From Tanytarsus gracilentus (lineage: Eukaryota; Arthropoda; Insecta; Diptera; Chironomidae), in NCBI GenBank assembly GCA_038502055.1, contig JAXRKN010000043.1, positions 2,728,001-2,792,000 on the forward strand: 64,000 bases of DNA, written 5' to 3'. Of this stretch, positions 46,801 through 60,877 are shown piece by piece. How positions within the stretch are numbered: the first letter of the stretch is position 1; every line of letters begins with the position of its first letter. A model generated the notes under the pieces. That model ran no database searches. It was given only the letters and a program-made list of their open reading frames with translations, and was not told where the DNA came from. The position numbers and the translations under genes were made by a program.

Positions 46801-49800
46801 CATATAATGTTTATTGTTATGATATAATTTTAAAGAAAACCTTTTTGTAAAGGAAATAATGTATAAAAGATTTCCTTCTTTTCTTTGATCAAAAATCGAC
46901 TTTAGAGATCTTCAACTTCATCACAAAATCTTCCTGCAGTGCTCTTGATTAATTATGTCATGGATAAATGTCAAAAACAGTTGTGATTGTTTGAAGTGAA
47001 ACTGCGGAAAAACTTTTCTGAAGGTTGAATGAGACTCTCAACTTTATAAGCTGATAATTTTTCTCATCTTTGATATATCCATGATGATTAAACTTGGGTA
47101 AAATTTCTGAGTATTAAAAAACTTTCGTACACAAAACTTTTTAGCATTCGAGACTCTTCAAAATTTTAAATGTCAAGAAGTAAATTACACCACAATCTTC
47201 TTTGTAATTATTACGAAATGAATTTATCAAGGAACGAGTAGCTCATTTTTTAAAAGGTTTAACGTTTTATCACCACATTAGGTTAATTTATTAAAATAAT
47301 TTTCTACTCTTAATAGACACAAGATTTACCTATTTCGGATGATATTATTCAACGACTTTCGTATGTTCGTCATCATTTTCTCTACTTTCGGTTTGGTTTC
47401 AGTAATGAAGTCCTTCTCAATAACAAGGTAGCTGACAGCATATCCCATAAGCTTATTTATAGATGAAGTACAGAACGAAGAACGAGATTGAGTTGCTTCA
47501 ACTCCCGTAATTGCTCTCGTATACTCTTGATAGAGACGTCTCATTGTGCTGGTTGTGTAGAGAATTAAATCTTCGACTATGCTCCACCAAAGAAAAGCTT
47601 CAAGGTGCATTGGTTTGAGTTCGCTGATAAATTTAATGACATTTTTAAGATAAAGCATGTCGGGATTACTGGTCAGTATCAAATCTTCATCTAAATCGAA
47701 TTGTACTTCGGGTACGCCGTCTAACATCAAAGTTATGTAACGCTTGAAGAGATCGACATGTTGCTCGGCTACAATCTCATCATCGACCGTCTTTTGAAGT
47801 TCACCAATTTTTATGTAAATCAGATCTGAAAGATTTCCATCGCGATCTTCTGCTTTTGAAGCATTTTCAGCTTCGTCAATTAGCGTATAAATTCTTTTTG
47901 AAATGTCAACTGTAACTTGAATTATTTGCTTTATTCTGTCCATAACCTCATTAATTTCGACTGATGGATTGGCTTTTTTTGCAATTTCGATGATTACTTC
48001 CTTCATGTACGCATTATAGGCGAGTAATCCTCCATCGTCCTCTTCATTACCTCCATCCGCCGCATTCTCTTCATCCTCTATTGCACGTGAAAAGACCCAT
48101 TGCTTTCTTTTTATGCGCTTCATTCTGCTGAACAATTTCTCATCTACCCTAATGGGCATAAGAAGAGAGAGAGAGAATAAATTCAAGGAGATTTGTGGAA
48201 ATGGAATAAAAAATATGAAATTAAAATGGCGAAACTTGAAAATGTTTTAATTTCGTGAGAGGTCAGTTCTGTTCTGGTATTAATTTACTTATAAAACTCA
48301 AAATTTACAACTAATATTTAATTCATTGAGCTCAATTTTAAAGCGTTAAAGCTTCAAAACAAAATAAAATTCTAATCAAATTAATAAAAACAATTACTTA
48401 CAATGGAAGGTCATTCTCCTGTGAGGGCGATCCTATTGCGAAATAATTTTCAGTTCGATTTTTGGGATCACTAAACACTTCGAACCCCATCAATTTATCA
48501 GCACCGAGTGACCTTTTTATTTTCACAATGCTCTTAATCCAATCGAATTGAAAGTCATCTGTTTCTGGCTGTGTCAGTAGTGTTGGTATTTTGGGTAAAT
48601 TGAAGAGCTTTAAAAAGTGAAAGAGCGCGTGAAAGCCAACTTTGTCTGTCGTTGGGGTATCCATGCACGATTTATACATCATTTTTACTTGTTTTACCGG
48701 ATGTGGATCATCGCTGTTTTGCTTCTCCTTTAACTTTCTTCGAATCTCTCTAAGCACTTTCGATTGCTTCTCCGTAAACCTGAGTGTGTGTGGTGAGAAA
48801 AAAGTTTATGAAGTGGAAATTTTATTTGAGATGGAAAGAGTGGGAAAATGAAGCAAATGTAATTTTTTTTCGATGAAATCTTTAACTCAAGCAATACAAA
48901 TATTTCCTAGAATGAAAATCATAAGAAATTTTTAACTTGCTTGAGGGAACACTAACCAAATTGAGCAACAAACCAAGAATATAAATAGATTTAAGAAAAC
49001 TTCGTGTGGGTTTAGGACGAAATAATTCATGAGGTTTTTGAAGGATTAAACTTGTCGAGAATAATCAACCGAAAATTTTTCGTTTCGGGAATTTAAAAAA
49101 GAAGTTTTTAATTCTTTGAAAAAAAAAACCATCTTAAAATTTGATTCATATTGTCCCATGAGATTTTTTTCTCTTGAGGCTTTTGAAATTTTTACACACA
49201 TTTTTTGTGCTACAGATTATCCGCACAAATCTCTCAGAACCTAAAATGTGCGGAATCAGACTTCTTACCAGTCATGCGAGGTTGAAGAGTCGGGTAGAGG
49301 ATGCTCACTTTCAAAATTACCACACATGTATTGAAAAAAATCTTCACATGGATTTGCCGTAATATCCATGTTCTGGATAAAAGTTGCTGATGCTTGTAGA
49401 CACTCTAAAAATATGAAAACGAAATTGTTGAAGAAGATAATGAGGGTGAAAATAATTTCGCTAGCGTATGGCATAAAAATATATCCAACCTACCTTTCGA
49501 ATAGCAAACATTATCTTGCAGTCGTACTGGGAAAATTGTTTTTTAAAATTATGATGATTTAACATAAATGTTTTCAATTAATTAAAATCATTTAAGGTGA
49601 ATTGAAGGTATTTGAATTTCGAACAAAATCGGTCCAGAGATATTGGTTAAAATTGTTTTTTTAAATTAAGATTGCCAAAATAAAAACTTGCTATAAAAAT
49701 TCATACTAAATTATAGAAAATATTTTTGTGTTTGAAATTTAAGTTTTTTCACCACTTTTTAGTGTTGCATCATATTTTACATTAAGACCAAATTGATAAA

Positions 49801-50389
49801 AAAAATGTAATAAATTGTGTCCACCCGACTAACTTCAATCCTTCCTCAATTACAAATCATACATACTCACTGTAACATGCGATGATAATGATTGCGATTA
49901 GCAATATTAATATGATGAAAATGAGTACAGCAAATATTGTCTTATGGTAATATCTTCGCCGAAATCTAAATTTGTTGGAAATTATTTATGTTAATGAAAT
50001 GTAAATTGAGGAAAATTTGAGATAAAAATTTACTTAGATTGCACTCCCACAAGATAATGACTTTGATCGATTCTTTCGCCATCCCGTAAACTTTTTGGAG
50101 ACGCTAAAATGTGATAAATTGTAATTATTTCTCTCTCAAACAAAACACATTGAACTTTTATGTGAGCAACAGGTGTTTGAGAAAATCCATTAACTACCTG
50201 ACACACATTTTAACTCGTGGAAGGGAAAAATCTATAAAATTGATTTGAAGCCAAAACAAACACAATGTTTGATTTTTATCAGCCGCAATGTCGGTAATTA
50301 TCTAGGAAAAGGTTAATGTCTTTCGACCCAACATACTCACATGCACTCTGTAGTTCATCATGCGTCGTCCATATCCGATCGGAATCCAT
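43825..50389 (-). CDS. M13 (neprilysin-like) zinc metallopeptidase
   Basis: Type II membrane zinc endopeptidase of secreted and neuropeptides. Sixteen exons, 50389-50341, 50103-50034, 49965-49871, 49404-49269, 48779-48402, 48148-47330, 46794-46674, 46507-46348, 46285-46237, 44902-44850, 44666-44648, 44591-44523, 44468-44411, 44352-44238, 44079-44002 and 43937-43825, give 793 aa with every phase matched. A single transmembrane segment (about 50-70) follows a short cytoplasmic tail. The ectodomain starts with Cys73, MDI..NPCEDFFQYMCG; the zinc site is HEITH (639-643) with Glu701 of ENIADNGG as third ligand. IPFAILQFPFYQ stands in for the usual FPAGILQPPFF. Exon 11 is only 19 nt. The C-terminus ends VGSVNLL, without the terminal CxxW typical of M13, and the family's GxPxRDYY region (about residue 240) is degenerate. 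Catalysis is possible but specificity may be altered. Confidence 0.85.
45639..45730. repeat. Poly(T) tract flanked by 14-bp direct repeats
   Basis: AAAGGAAAGTTGTT occurs at 45639-45652 and 45717-45730, flanking about 64 bp of almost pure T with a few G and A. It resembles a target-site duplication around an inserted poly(A) tail (minus strand), as left by target-primed reverse transcription. It lies within an M13 peptidase intron. Slippage or an assembly artefact of low-complexity sequence is the alternative. Confidence 0.5.
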
Positions 50390-53300
50390 TTTACAAAACT
50401 TTTATCGCATTAAATAATAACGAAGCTTGGTTCTGGGACTTGCATGATGTTGCACAAACTCTTAGGTCGTTAAAAATCTATTTCTACTAGAATTGCACTT
50501 TACTTCATTCAATATTTAAACTTTTCTGTGCCTTGAGGAGCAAAAATCTATCTCTCATCTTTTCGGATCTTTTCTTGCAGGAATTTCTCTCTCTTGTGTC
50601 TATCAAATCGTTTAATTCAATCCTAAATATTGCTCCAAATTTTATAAACCAAATTTATTCATGAAAACCATCATTATTCAATTAATTTTCCTCTCTATTT
50701 CAACTAAATCACTTTCAAAACGTTCATTTCTATTCTGTGGTCGAGCGAAAACTGAAATTTGTTCCTTCTACGAATAAATTTTTCCAGCTGGAAAATGAGA
50801 ATGAATGAATTACAACCACAAATGCACATTGATTGTCAATAGGAAAGTTCACATTGCGGTGAAGTATCAATGAAATTTTTCTCCCTTCACGGCATGTGCA
50901 TTTGTGGAAGTTATTAGAAATTATCGGGAAAATTTATATTTTATAAACTCGCGTTCGGGTTGGTCATTAATTATTTATGATAAAATACTAACAAGTCGTT
51001 AAAATGTATATCACGTAACATGGTTTTGGATTGCTTCGGCATTTTTGCAATTTTAACTCGGATTGAAATTTTTTCATAATTTAAAGTTGTTCTTCGTATC
51101 ATTTAATTTTTTTTTGAATTATCAAAGTGATAAAAATTGATTTATTTAAGTACTTAAAACTCATGCTCAAAAAGCAAGATGGAAAATCAAAATTAATATT
51201 TTAAAAAAGCTCAAGTATTTAACGATTGCGATTTAGATTTAATATATTTTTTAAAACTTAATTTTTTTAAAAAAAAAACTTTAAAAAATTTCACACTGGG
51301 AAAAAAGAAATGATTCATTAAACAGATTTATAGCATCTTTAGAATTTTCCGCTCGACATCTGGAATTTCTCTTTTATCAGATTTTTGAATTTATAATTTT
51401 ACAGAATTCTGATATTGAACACGCGTCTCATAAAATTCAAGGCTATTTGGAGATTTTTTTTGAAGAGGAAATTAAATTTTGTAAATATTTGATACAAACT
51501 CAAAAGAACGAAAGACAGTTCACGATTTTAAAGGTGTTTCTTTGAAGGATTAAAATCACTTTTTCTTCCTTTTAAGCCCCTGGCCTTTCGCAAAACTCAA
51601 CAACATTACCGACAAAAAAAAATCTATCAAAAAACTTTTCCATTTTCGCAAATTCTTCTTCTTTTTATAAACAAAACAAAAACACATATCGTCATGGATA
51701 CGAATCGAAAAATATCCTTGAAGGTAAAATCTTTCGTAAATTTATTTTGCGTAAAACTGACTAATAATGTAATTTTCACAAAAGAAAGTGACAAAAGAAA
51801 AATTCTCACAAATGAAAAAGGTCGATTTAAGTTGGATTTAAGTGATTATGGAAATTGTGAGAATGAATTTTTTATTTGAGTTTTTGTTAAATTTATGAGT
51901 CGAAAGTGTTTTTTTATTGTTGGGAGAGAATTTTCCATGGAATTGTCTGAAATAATTACTTTGTCTTCTTTTTGTTATTCCCTTTAATAATTAATTCAAG
52001 AATTTTAAACGACAATTCATAAAATCCTTAATTGTAGGTGTATTGCGGAGGAATGTTTGTACTGCCTTGAAAAATTTCAGAATTTCGAAAATTATAACTC
52101 ATGTTCTTGTATAGGCGTGACAGTGTAAGGGCTGTCGATAATGATAAATTAATTCCACCTGCTATTGCTGTTAAAAATTTGTTATGAAATATTCAAACTC
52201 ACTTGTTGTTAATTTTTAAAGTTTCAGATTTATTTTTTGGAGCTAATTTCATCTTTTTTTTGGCACATTAACTCTGCATTAAAGGACATGAAAAAATAGA
52301 CTTTTTGCATCATTGAAACAAGTTTAAAGAGATACAAACATTAAAATGGGGGTTGATCGTAATTAATGTAAGTTAATTCAAAATTCTTCGAATTATTTTA
52401 AATATTTTAATGTCATCTATTTTTCACTTGCGTTGACTTATTTTACGACCAACTCCCCGTAAATTTTTTGTCTCTCAAACACTAAAACATGTCTTTCTAA
52501 GAACATTTTAATGTAACATCGTGAGTGAGTTTTTGTTTCATGTTTTATGAAAATAAATCTAGAATTTATTGAAGTTGAAATGGAATTTTGTTCCAAATCA
52601 CAAAAAGATTTCTGCTAGAAGTGAAATTAAAGCGGGGAGAAATCAAATTCATTTTTATCAGCACTTTGGAAGCGTGTGAGAAAATAAATTATTTTAGTTT
52701 TTCTCTGTGCTTTTATATTAAAGAAACTCGAACATTTTTGAGGTAGGTCGTGCGCTGACAAACGAATTTAATATACTCCCCTAAGGAATGTCTTCTAAGT
52801 GTTTGCTCATATTGTACATTATGTTTCATCTCATGTCGTTTCAACAAAACTTTTTTAAACTTTTTTTTATCGCAAATCAACACATCTGCTATCATCATGA
52901 AAATTTTTATTCATGCTTTTAAAGCTTCTCTTTCTCTCACATATATGTGTGATGCTTTTTGAAATGGAAATATTTACATTTTATTAAAAAAATGAGTTTT
53001 TTCACATCAATCAAAATGTAATTTACATCAAATTATTCTGCATTACTTTTAAGCTCTTTACAACCATCACAGAAATTTTATATACTTTTCATCCTATTTA
53101 TTTATTTAATAAAGAGAAACACGATTATTCTACAAAATTGTGCTTTTTACTTTCAACGGGATAAAAACAAATATTTTCTTCTTAAATTTTGAATTTTAGA
53201 CCAGATTATAAATAACAAATTTCAAAGCAAATTTATTTCCTAATTTTTCATGATATTCTTTGGCGTTTTTTCATGTAAATTTTGTAAACTCAATGACTTG

Positions 53301-53753
53301 TCACGTTTTTTGTCATTTTCAGGATAATTTTAATCTCTCTGAAAAATCAGAAATTTTTAAATGTTACGTCATTTCTAAATAATCCCAAAGAATTTTTAAC
53401 ATCTTGCTTCAATTTTGTAATGCTTCATAATAAATTTATGAGCTGAGCATTCAAATAAATTTGCAGTGAAATTTATTTTTTGGAAGCAAATTGATGAACT
53501 CAAAAAATAAATGTAAAATTCTGCAAATTTTAAGAGGAGCTTTCTTATTAGTATTTTCAAGCTCATCCATTTGCTTTTTACAACAAAAAGAAAAGTTTTT
53601 CAATTGCTGAAAGTTTGTAAAGCATTCAATTTAAATGGATTCGGGGCTTAATCCTTAAATCGATTGCTTTGCAATGTGAAAATTTAATGAGAAAATTCAT
53701 TTGATATGTGGCACTATAAAAACTTAATAATTCACGTGAAACCTCTAAATGTG
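50390..53753. other. Intergenic between M13 peptidase and opsin
   Basis: Upstream of the M13 gene and downstream of the opsin gene. No supported coding frame, RNA gene or repeat was recognised; open frames are short and A/T-biased. Confidence 0.5.
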
Positions 53754-56700
53754 TTATTCAAGATCTCGAGTTTCGTTAATTTTCTCTTCCTCGCACTGAT
53801 TCGATGCAATGAAAATCATTTTCATCTCATACTCGCAATGCTCAGTCGGGTTTTTAATTTTTATCTCTTTCGCAGATGGATTATTGTTCTTCTCTTCGAT
53901 AAGTTTTGCCAATTCCCTATTGCCGATTAGTTTCGGGGTTAAGTTTTGGGCGTTTTTCTTCGAATGTTTTTTATCCCTTTTCTTTTTTTCATTACTAAAA
54001 GTACATTCTAGAACTACTCTACTACTCATTTCTGATATTTGGTGAACGACCGTTTCATTGAGTGTTGTCGATGCAGGCAGTTCTTTGCCAAAGACTCTCC
54101 GCCATGACGCTCGAAACTATTTTTTATGTTCAAAAGAATTAAATGAAAATATATTTGATTTTTTTTCTGAAAGCAACGACATACTTGCGAATTATTAATT
54201 ACATAAATACAGGGATTGTAGCAAATGCTTGATTTCGCCACAAGAGCCGGCAACACAGCCAAAGCAGGAGTTATTAACTCTGGATCTCCAAATTGTTCAC
54301 TCAACGCAAAAACACTGTACCTGAGTTTCATAACGAAATTAATGCGAAAAAGAATGATTTAATGGACAAAACGGACGGCTATTGCATTCATACTCACGGC
54401 GTCCAAGCGACCATGAAAGCTATGACGTTGTGATGAAAAAGGGACAGAGAGAAAGAAAAAATGAGAATTTATGGGTCGAATAATAAATTTGAATCACTTT
54501 CAGAATTAAGATCTAATTGAAGAATGACTGTTTTAAGTCACTCAGTACTTTTATAATCCTAGGAGTGGAATTTTTGATTAGAAAAAATTGTAAAATTGTA
54601 AACTAGTTTCCACCCCTTGATCTTTATATCTCAAAATGAAATGTTTTCATTTAATCTCAATTAGATGTTAATTGACAGAAAGTACAAAGTTTAGTTTTAC
54701 CTATTATCATCACTGCTATCATTCTCGTCACTTTGGTCTCAACTTTGTTAACCTTTCCCGCTCGTATCGTGTTTTGCTTCATTGTCTTGATTATCATGAA
54801 ATAACTATAGCTTATAACGCACAAAGGCACAAACAGACCGAAGACGAATAGAAATACGATATAAGTCGTTGCATTAAGCGTTTGCGACTCCCAATTTACT
54901 GAGCAGCTTGTTGGGGTGGAGGAGGAGAGGTTAGATAAGATAATTAAGATGAGTGTCAGTGGAGTGGAAGAATCAATTTTCATTAGAGCGTGGCAAATTA
55001 ATCTAATTATAATAACATCGTGATGAATGGCTCGCACACACGTGTGTCGGATAAAATTTACAAAATAGGCAATGTAAGAGGATGACTTTAGACAACAGAA
55101 GACGAGTGTGACGTTGAATCGAATTTCATAAAGGTGAAAGGTACGGAATTTATTAAAGCTCGTACGCATCACAAAGCATTTTTGTATAACCATTGAAAAA
55201 GCTCATTTAAGTGGAGGATGACACGAAATTATTTGGCAGTTTAACGTCGGATTTTTGAAAAAGTTCATTTTAATTTCATCAAATATGAAAACCCCCGCAT
55301 AATATTATGTTACTAGCCACGAGTTGCCACATGTTGATTGCACCATAAAATTGTCGAAACGTAACAATTTAAATTAAATATGAAACTCGTTCATTAATCG
55401 AAACTTGATCCACGTCTGATAAATTAAATTCATTTGCAAAAATTACAATTAATTAAAATTCTTATAAAATGAATTCTTGAACACTCGAGAATTTAACAAA
55501 TTAAATTGAATTTTTGTTTGAGAAAAATTTCGCATATAACTCACAAATTAATTAAATTTAATTAATTAACAAGTGCCAACTACAAAGTAGCTCTTTGAGG
55601 AAAAAAAAATGCTGAATGAAAGCAATTTTATGAAAAGAATCTTCGTTGCCATTAAAGTAAATGAGGTTGTTGTTTGAAAGACTGTAAAGGAGAATTTTTT
55701 ACCTGATATTTGCAGCCTCACTCACATACGCTCCCCATCCAAATAATGGTGGAATCGTGACGGCAAGCGAATAGACCCAGATAAAAATTATGGAATATCT
55801 TGCACCATTAAAGGAGAGATGTGAAGATGAGAACGGATGAGTTATCATGCAGTATCGTTCATATGCCAGAACTGTTAGTGTCGTAATGGAAGTGATTCCT
55901 GAAAATTGATTTTTTAATTCAGCACTTAAGTTTTTAATTATTTTAATGAGGTGCAAAAATTAGCACAGGAAATAGAACATAAATTAAATCTTAATTGAAT
56001 AAATTATCGCGCCAAATAATTTTATGAAGAATTGATTAAAAAATTAATAAATTTGATCAGGATGAAAATTTAAGATCTTTTCTAAATAAAATTTAATTTA
56101 AATTTGAAGTTTTTGAATAAAAATAATTTCCCATTTGAGCTGATGTACATAATAAATCTCTTACGTGTGTGTGTATGAAATATTTAACAATCTCGTATGC
56201 GTTTAGTATGACATCAAATAATAAAGCATTCACTCTGATGTTGTTCATAAAATGAGCATTGCTGACAAGTTGAATTTCTCATGTGAATCCAACTGTGAAA
56301 AAAGGAATCCAATCTCAAGTGTCATTGAAAATTACGCCACAATTGCAATATTACCCTAGCAGACAAAAATCACGTTTTTCATGAAATTTGCATGCAAATG
56401 TTTAAACAATTGCATGATTTGCTTGCAATTTGTCTATTAGGGTTATTTATGTTCATTGTGGTCTCAAGAGTCACAAAGAGTTTTGAAAAGAGTTCATTTT
56501 TTTTAATTTAAATCTGCCCACATCGATTGAAGTTTAATGACCTAAAAATCGTTTCTATGGAGTAAAGCTGTTTCTGCGTAAAGGAAACCTCAAGAAAAAT
56601 ATTTCCAAGGTAAAGCTTCCTGATCTAGAAAACTTTGATATGTACGAAGAATTTATGTTCAATTTCCTGTCGAAGCATTTCCTGTAGAAACCCAAAAGTT

Positions 56701-57312
56701 AATAAAAAAACGCCCACAGATATCAAGAACATTCATATTTGTAACAAAGTCATCATTTTTTAAAAATTTAGAATTAAATTTTCATGCGAAATATTTTTCA
56801 CACTCACCCAAAAGTGACATAAAAAACCCGTACGCGACGCACAACGTCTCCCCAAATATCCATTTGTGATGCCATGCCGAAAGCTTTTTAACAAATAAAA
56901 CATAATTTGAAATTATTTCGCTCATGTTACCTCACGACTTGGTTGACTTACTAAAGCAAAAGGATTTCCGATAATGCTAACGGAAAAATCACTGCAAACA
57001 AGATTGAGGAGAATGGTATTCATCGGTGTCCATATCTAGACGAAGTGGAAATTGCGAAAGTTCATTTTCTTCTTTTTATTCATCAGCAGCCATCACCCAA
57101 AACTTTACTTCACTCACCTGCATGTCTTTGCACATGAGAATGATTACGAAGAGATTGAGAACAAATCCAAAGAATCCGATCAAGAAGAGAGTTGTGGCGG
57201 TGAGCAAATAAGCGAATTGCGACATGTGCTCACCACCATGTACCGATTCAAACACATTGATGGATTGAGTTGTGAATGCATCGAATGTTATAACACCACT
57301 TCCATTCATCAT
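53754..57312 (-). CDS. Ciliary-type opsin (pteropsin)
   Basis: Seven-transmembrane light-sensing GPCR that binds retinal. Eight exons, 57312-57118, 57035-56952, 56883-56808, 55898-55703, 54906-54701, 54419-54398, 54320-54185 and 54116-53754, give 425 aa in phase. The retinal lysine is K289 in ALVAKSSICYNP; NPCIY (295-299) and ERY (132-134) are the helix 7 and helix 3 switches; Cys108 and Cys185 form the expected disulfide. The position equivalent to Glu113 is Tyr111, while Glu179 sits at the ancestral counterion position (181). TPMNTILLNLVCSDFSVSIIGNP and NWES point to pteropsin/ciliary opsins, known from bees and mosquitoes but lost in Drosophila. The C-terminal tail (about 306-425) is unusually long, basic then acidic. 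Upstream ATGs in frame start at TTG-only extension, so 57312 is chosen. Confidence 0.9.
56351..56445. mobile_element. Candidate small PIF/Harbinger-like MITE
   Basis: CCCTAGCAGACAAA at 56354-56367 is an imperfect inverted repeat (12 of 14) of 56429-56442, flanked on both sides by TTA (56351-56353 and 56443-56445). A 3-bp TWA target duplication is typical of PIF/Harbinger. The 89-bp element is largely palindromic, has no coding capacity and sits in opsin intron 3. Family assignment is inference. Confidence 0.5.
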
Positions 57313-60300
57313 TATCAACAGCGTTCGAGAATGTCGTAATTATCGGTTATCCACATTGTTGGAAACTAAATACGCAATTTTGCACTTAACACAAACTCAT
57401 AAAATTTTCTATTTATAATCTTCACACACTTGTTGATGTTTAATTGTCACATTTTGGTGGTCTCTTTCTTTTTATAGCTCATTTTCGTCATCAAAACCGA
57501 ACTGCCAAAAATCGTTAATTAATTTCTTATGAATGGAAAATTTTCTCTCCGCTCTCGAGTGATTCTCATTAAAGCACATTTTTTTAGAATTATTTTCTCG
57601 TCGGAGCTTTTGGGCCTTAGGCGGCACATCTTACATCAACAAATTATTAAAATTTTATTTGCTTCTTCTTCATTATGCTGCGAAAATATTCTCGATGGAA
57701 TCACTTAAAGTGTCATTTTCAATTTCAACAAAGGATCAAAGAAATCTAAAATAAAATTAGATTTTTTCAGTTAAAATAAATCGATGACATATTTATTGGT
57801 GAGAAAAGAAGTAAAGAACTTTAACGTGGAATCCAGAAAAATTATTAATTTGGAAAATATTTTAAAATGGAAATTTTAAGAAAAAATAAATTTGAAAAAT
57901 TTTAACGGAATTTTTTTTGTGCTAAATTACAAAATATTTAATACATTTTAGATCTTTCTATAGAAATAATTTTGATAGTTTTAAATTCTAAGATTTTTAA
58001 ATTTTAAATTTCAGAAAACATAAAAAATTAATCACTTTTATAAACAGAACTGTATTCATGTTTTTTAAAACATAAAAAATTTCACTGGTCACGTAAAATA
58101 AACAAGGAAATAATTGAAAATGATTCCGAGAATTTACAGATAAAAATTACTACCACATGCTCACTCATGTAGTTCCCTTTTGACCACACTTAATTACAAC
58201 CATGACCAAAGAATACAAAAGAGCCAATTTCAGTGGCGCAAAATTTTCACCGAACTATAAAATTAACACGCTCGATGTGGTTAACGGAGACCGAATTCAA
58301 TTTTAAACTTGATGGGAAAAAAATTATCAACTGAGCGACATTCAAAGCATCTGTAAATAAAATTTTTCTATCTCGCTCTACTGAAACGTGAAATTTAATT
58401 TTTCTCGACTTTTTTCAACAAAAATTTCCACATGAAGTGAAGCCACACATGTTTAGTCAATATATTTTTAATAAGACGATCAAAGAAAAAAATATTATGT
58501 AATAAAGAAAATATTCCAAGACATCAAACTTTCTTAAAATTTAACATATGGATATTTAAAACTTGATGAATAAATTGAGTTTTCCACGATTTAAATTTTT
58601 TTTTGAATTTTTTCCAATTTTGTGAAAATTTTATAATAATCCACGATTTAATTTTATTAGGAATTTTTCACAATATCAGAAGAAAATTCAAGGAAAATAA
58701 ATATTTTCCCCGACTGTTTTTGAAGTGTCGTTGTGCCATAACAAAAATATACACCTACTTTAGGTTCTGCAAAGAAACCTTTCTTTTCTGCTTAAAACAA
58801 TTTGTTTGTCATGGAATTGATCTTTTTGGAGTTCATGGTAACTTTTTGTTTTCTTAAAGTTGGCATAAAAAAATCTTCCAATTTTTCCTGTTTGTGACGT
58901 TTTTAGTCACAATGAAAAAAAATATTTCCGCTGTTTTGCGCTGAGAATTGTTCAAAAATTATTATAAAGCTATGATTTGAGAAAAACTTCAAGTTCAATC
59001 TTCGAGCTTCAATGAAATTATTTTTCATAATAATATTAATAATTTCAAAAAGTTTGAAATCCAAATTGATTTGAACCGAGTTCATGCAAATAAAGTTAAA
59101 TGAATTAAACTATTTCTAGGTTTGTTATTTGCCAACTTGCCTCCGTGCACGTGAAAGATAAAAATTAATTGTCCGACAAAAGCAAACAACGATGCCAAGA
59201 GTAATCAAGAAATTTATTGAAATTATTTTTTTTAATAATTTTAAAATGAATGAAAGATTTCAAATTTAAGGTTTTATTTAAAGTTTTTTTTCTGCCGAAT
59301 AATTCCTTTGTAAGGGAATGAAAATTTCCAAGGAAAAAAAATTGCAAAAGCAAGAAAAATGATTTCATAAAGGATGAGAGAAAGCCCTTGAGGAGGATTT
59401 AAAAAAGTCCGCTTCTATTAGCAGCGATACTTTAAGGAATTCCCCGAAAGATAATATTTTTTGAATCCTGTTTTAATGATTTATTCCGTAAGGATCTTAA
59501 TTTTATACCTTTTAATACTCTTCTGAGAATAAAATCGAGATCATATTTTAAATTCCCGTTAAAAAAATCAGAGCCTTTTTTCTTCTTCTTTTATGTCTTT
59601 TATATTTCAATAAAAATTAAAAAATAATTTCAAAGCACTTATAAAATTAAATCAATTTTTCATTATAAAAACACTTATGCAACTTTCATGCTTCATAAGA
59701 TTATTTTATTCTTGTGCAACTTGCAATTGAAAAAGATGAAAAACTTTTAATTTGAGAACTTTCGTACAAGTTTTTATGATTGTCTTAAGGGATATTGTTG
59801 ATGATTGCAACTATAGTCACATTTGCACATATTGCCATAAGCTTTAAAATTGACCTCAAAGAGTTTTTCATTGCTCTAACTTGAGTCCTTTTTAAGTATC
59901 TGACAACAAAGTTAGAAAACAAGTGCAAAAGGAGTTATTTTCCGCAAGTATTCATTAAAAAAGTTCCATTTACAAAGTTAAAAACTTGAAAATTGCTTTT
60001 GATGAGGAAAATTGAAAATAAGGAAAACTAATATTTTTTAAATTTTTAAATTAATCTCCTAAATAAAAAATAAATTTGACTCTTAAAAAAAATTGTCGAC
60101 TTCAATTCAAAAAAAAATTTTCACTTCAATTCGCGAGTGAATTAAATTTTAATTCTTCTTTGTCTTCTTCCTGTCGAGCCCTAAAATGGAAAACTTTTTT
60201 CTTCCTCAACGCTTTCCAAGTATATCAAAATTGAGAAGATAATAATAAACACCCGGAAATTTGATGAGCGAGCATGTGATAAAAAATTTATTCGAATTCA

Positions 60301-60877
60301 ATTTTCCAACGTCAATCATTTCCTCAAAAAAAGTAAAAAAATATAAATTCACTACATTATGTTTTTCCAGTGACTACAACTTGTAATTTCCTGATGATTA
60401 TTTAAATTGAGTAAATTTCTCTTTGCATCAAAGACCTTTTTCTTTCTTTTTTATTTTCTCATTTAACAATTTTTCGACTCATTTCAAGTCGTTATCTTTT
60501 TTCTTTTTGTTTTCTTTTTTATTGTCACACCGCGAAAATTTGAGCTTTCAACAACTGGTAAGAATTGTTTTGAACGGTACGCGAGTCAGATGAAAACTGA
60601 AACAACTTCGACGATTCATCCGGTTTATATTCATTTCTCTCAGCTTGTCTGACATTGAAAGTTTTGTACGAGACACACAAACTCGTATAAAGTCGAGAGA
60701 GAAAATGTTTAACGAAGAGAATTTTCATGATTTTCTCTTGTCGTGCCACGTGCTTTGCTAAGAAAAAGGGAGAATTAAATTTTTCCTGTTGCACTATGGG
60801 CAAAAAATTTAAATTTGCAATCATTACTAATGAAAATGAAATGGCTTATTTTTCTAAAAGTTCATGCTCATTCAAAT
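57313..60877. other. Upstream of the opsin, no gene recognised
   Basis: AT-rich sequence with only short unsupported frames. It presumably holds the opsin promoter, but no TATA box or Inr was distinguishable. Confidence 0.45.

Noticed and set aside
54907..55193. Extension of opsin exon 5 upstream
   Set aside because: The frame runs through intron sequence; the acceptor at 54907 joins the preceding exon in phase at the conserved Cys.
60525..60824. 99-codon minus-strand frame
   Set aside because: No signal, domain or splice context, and composition is typical of random AT-rich DNA.
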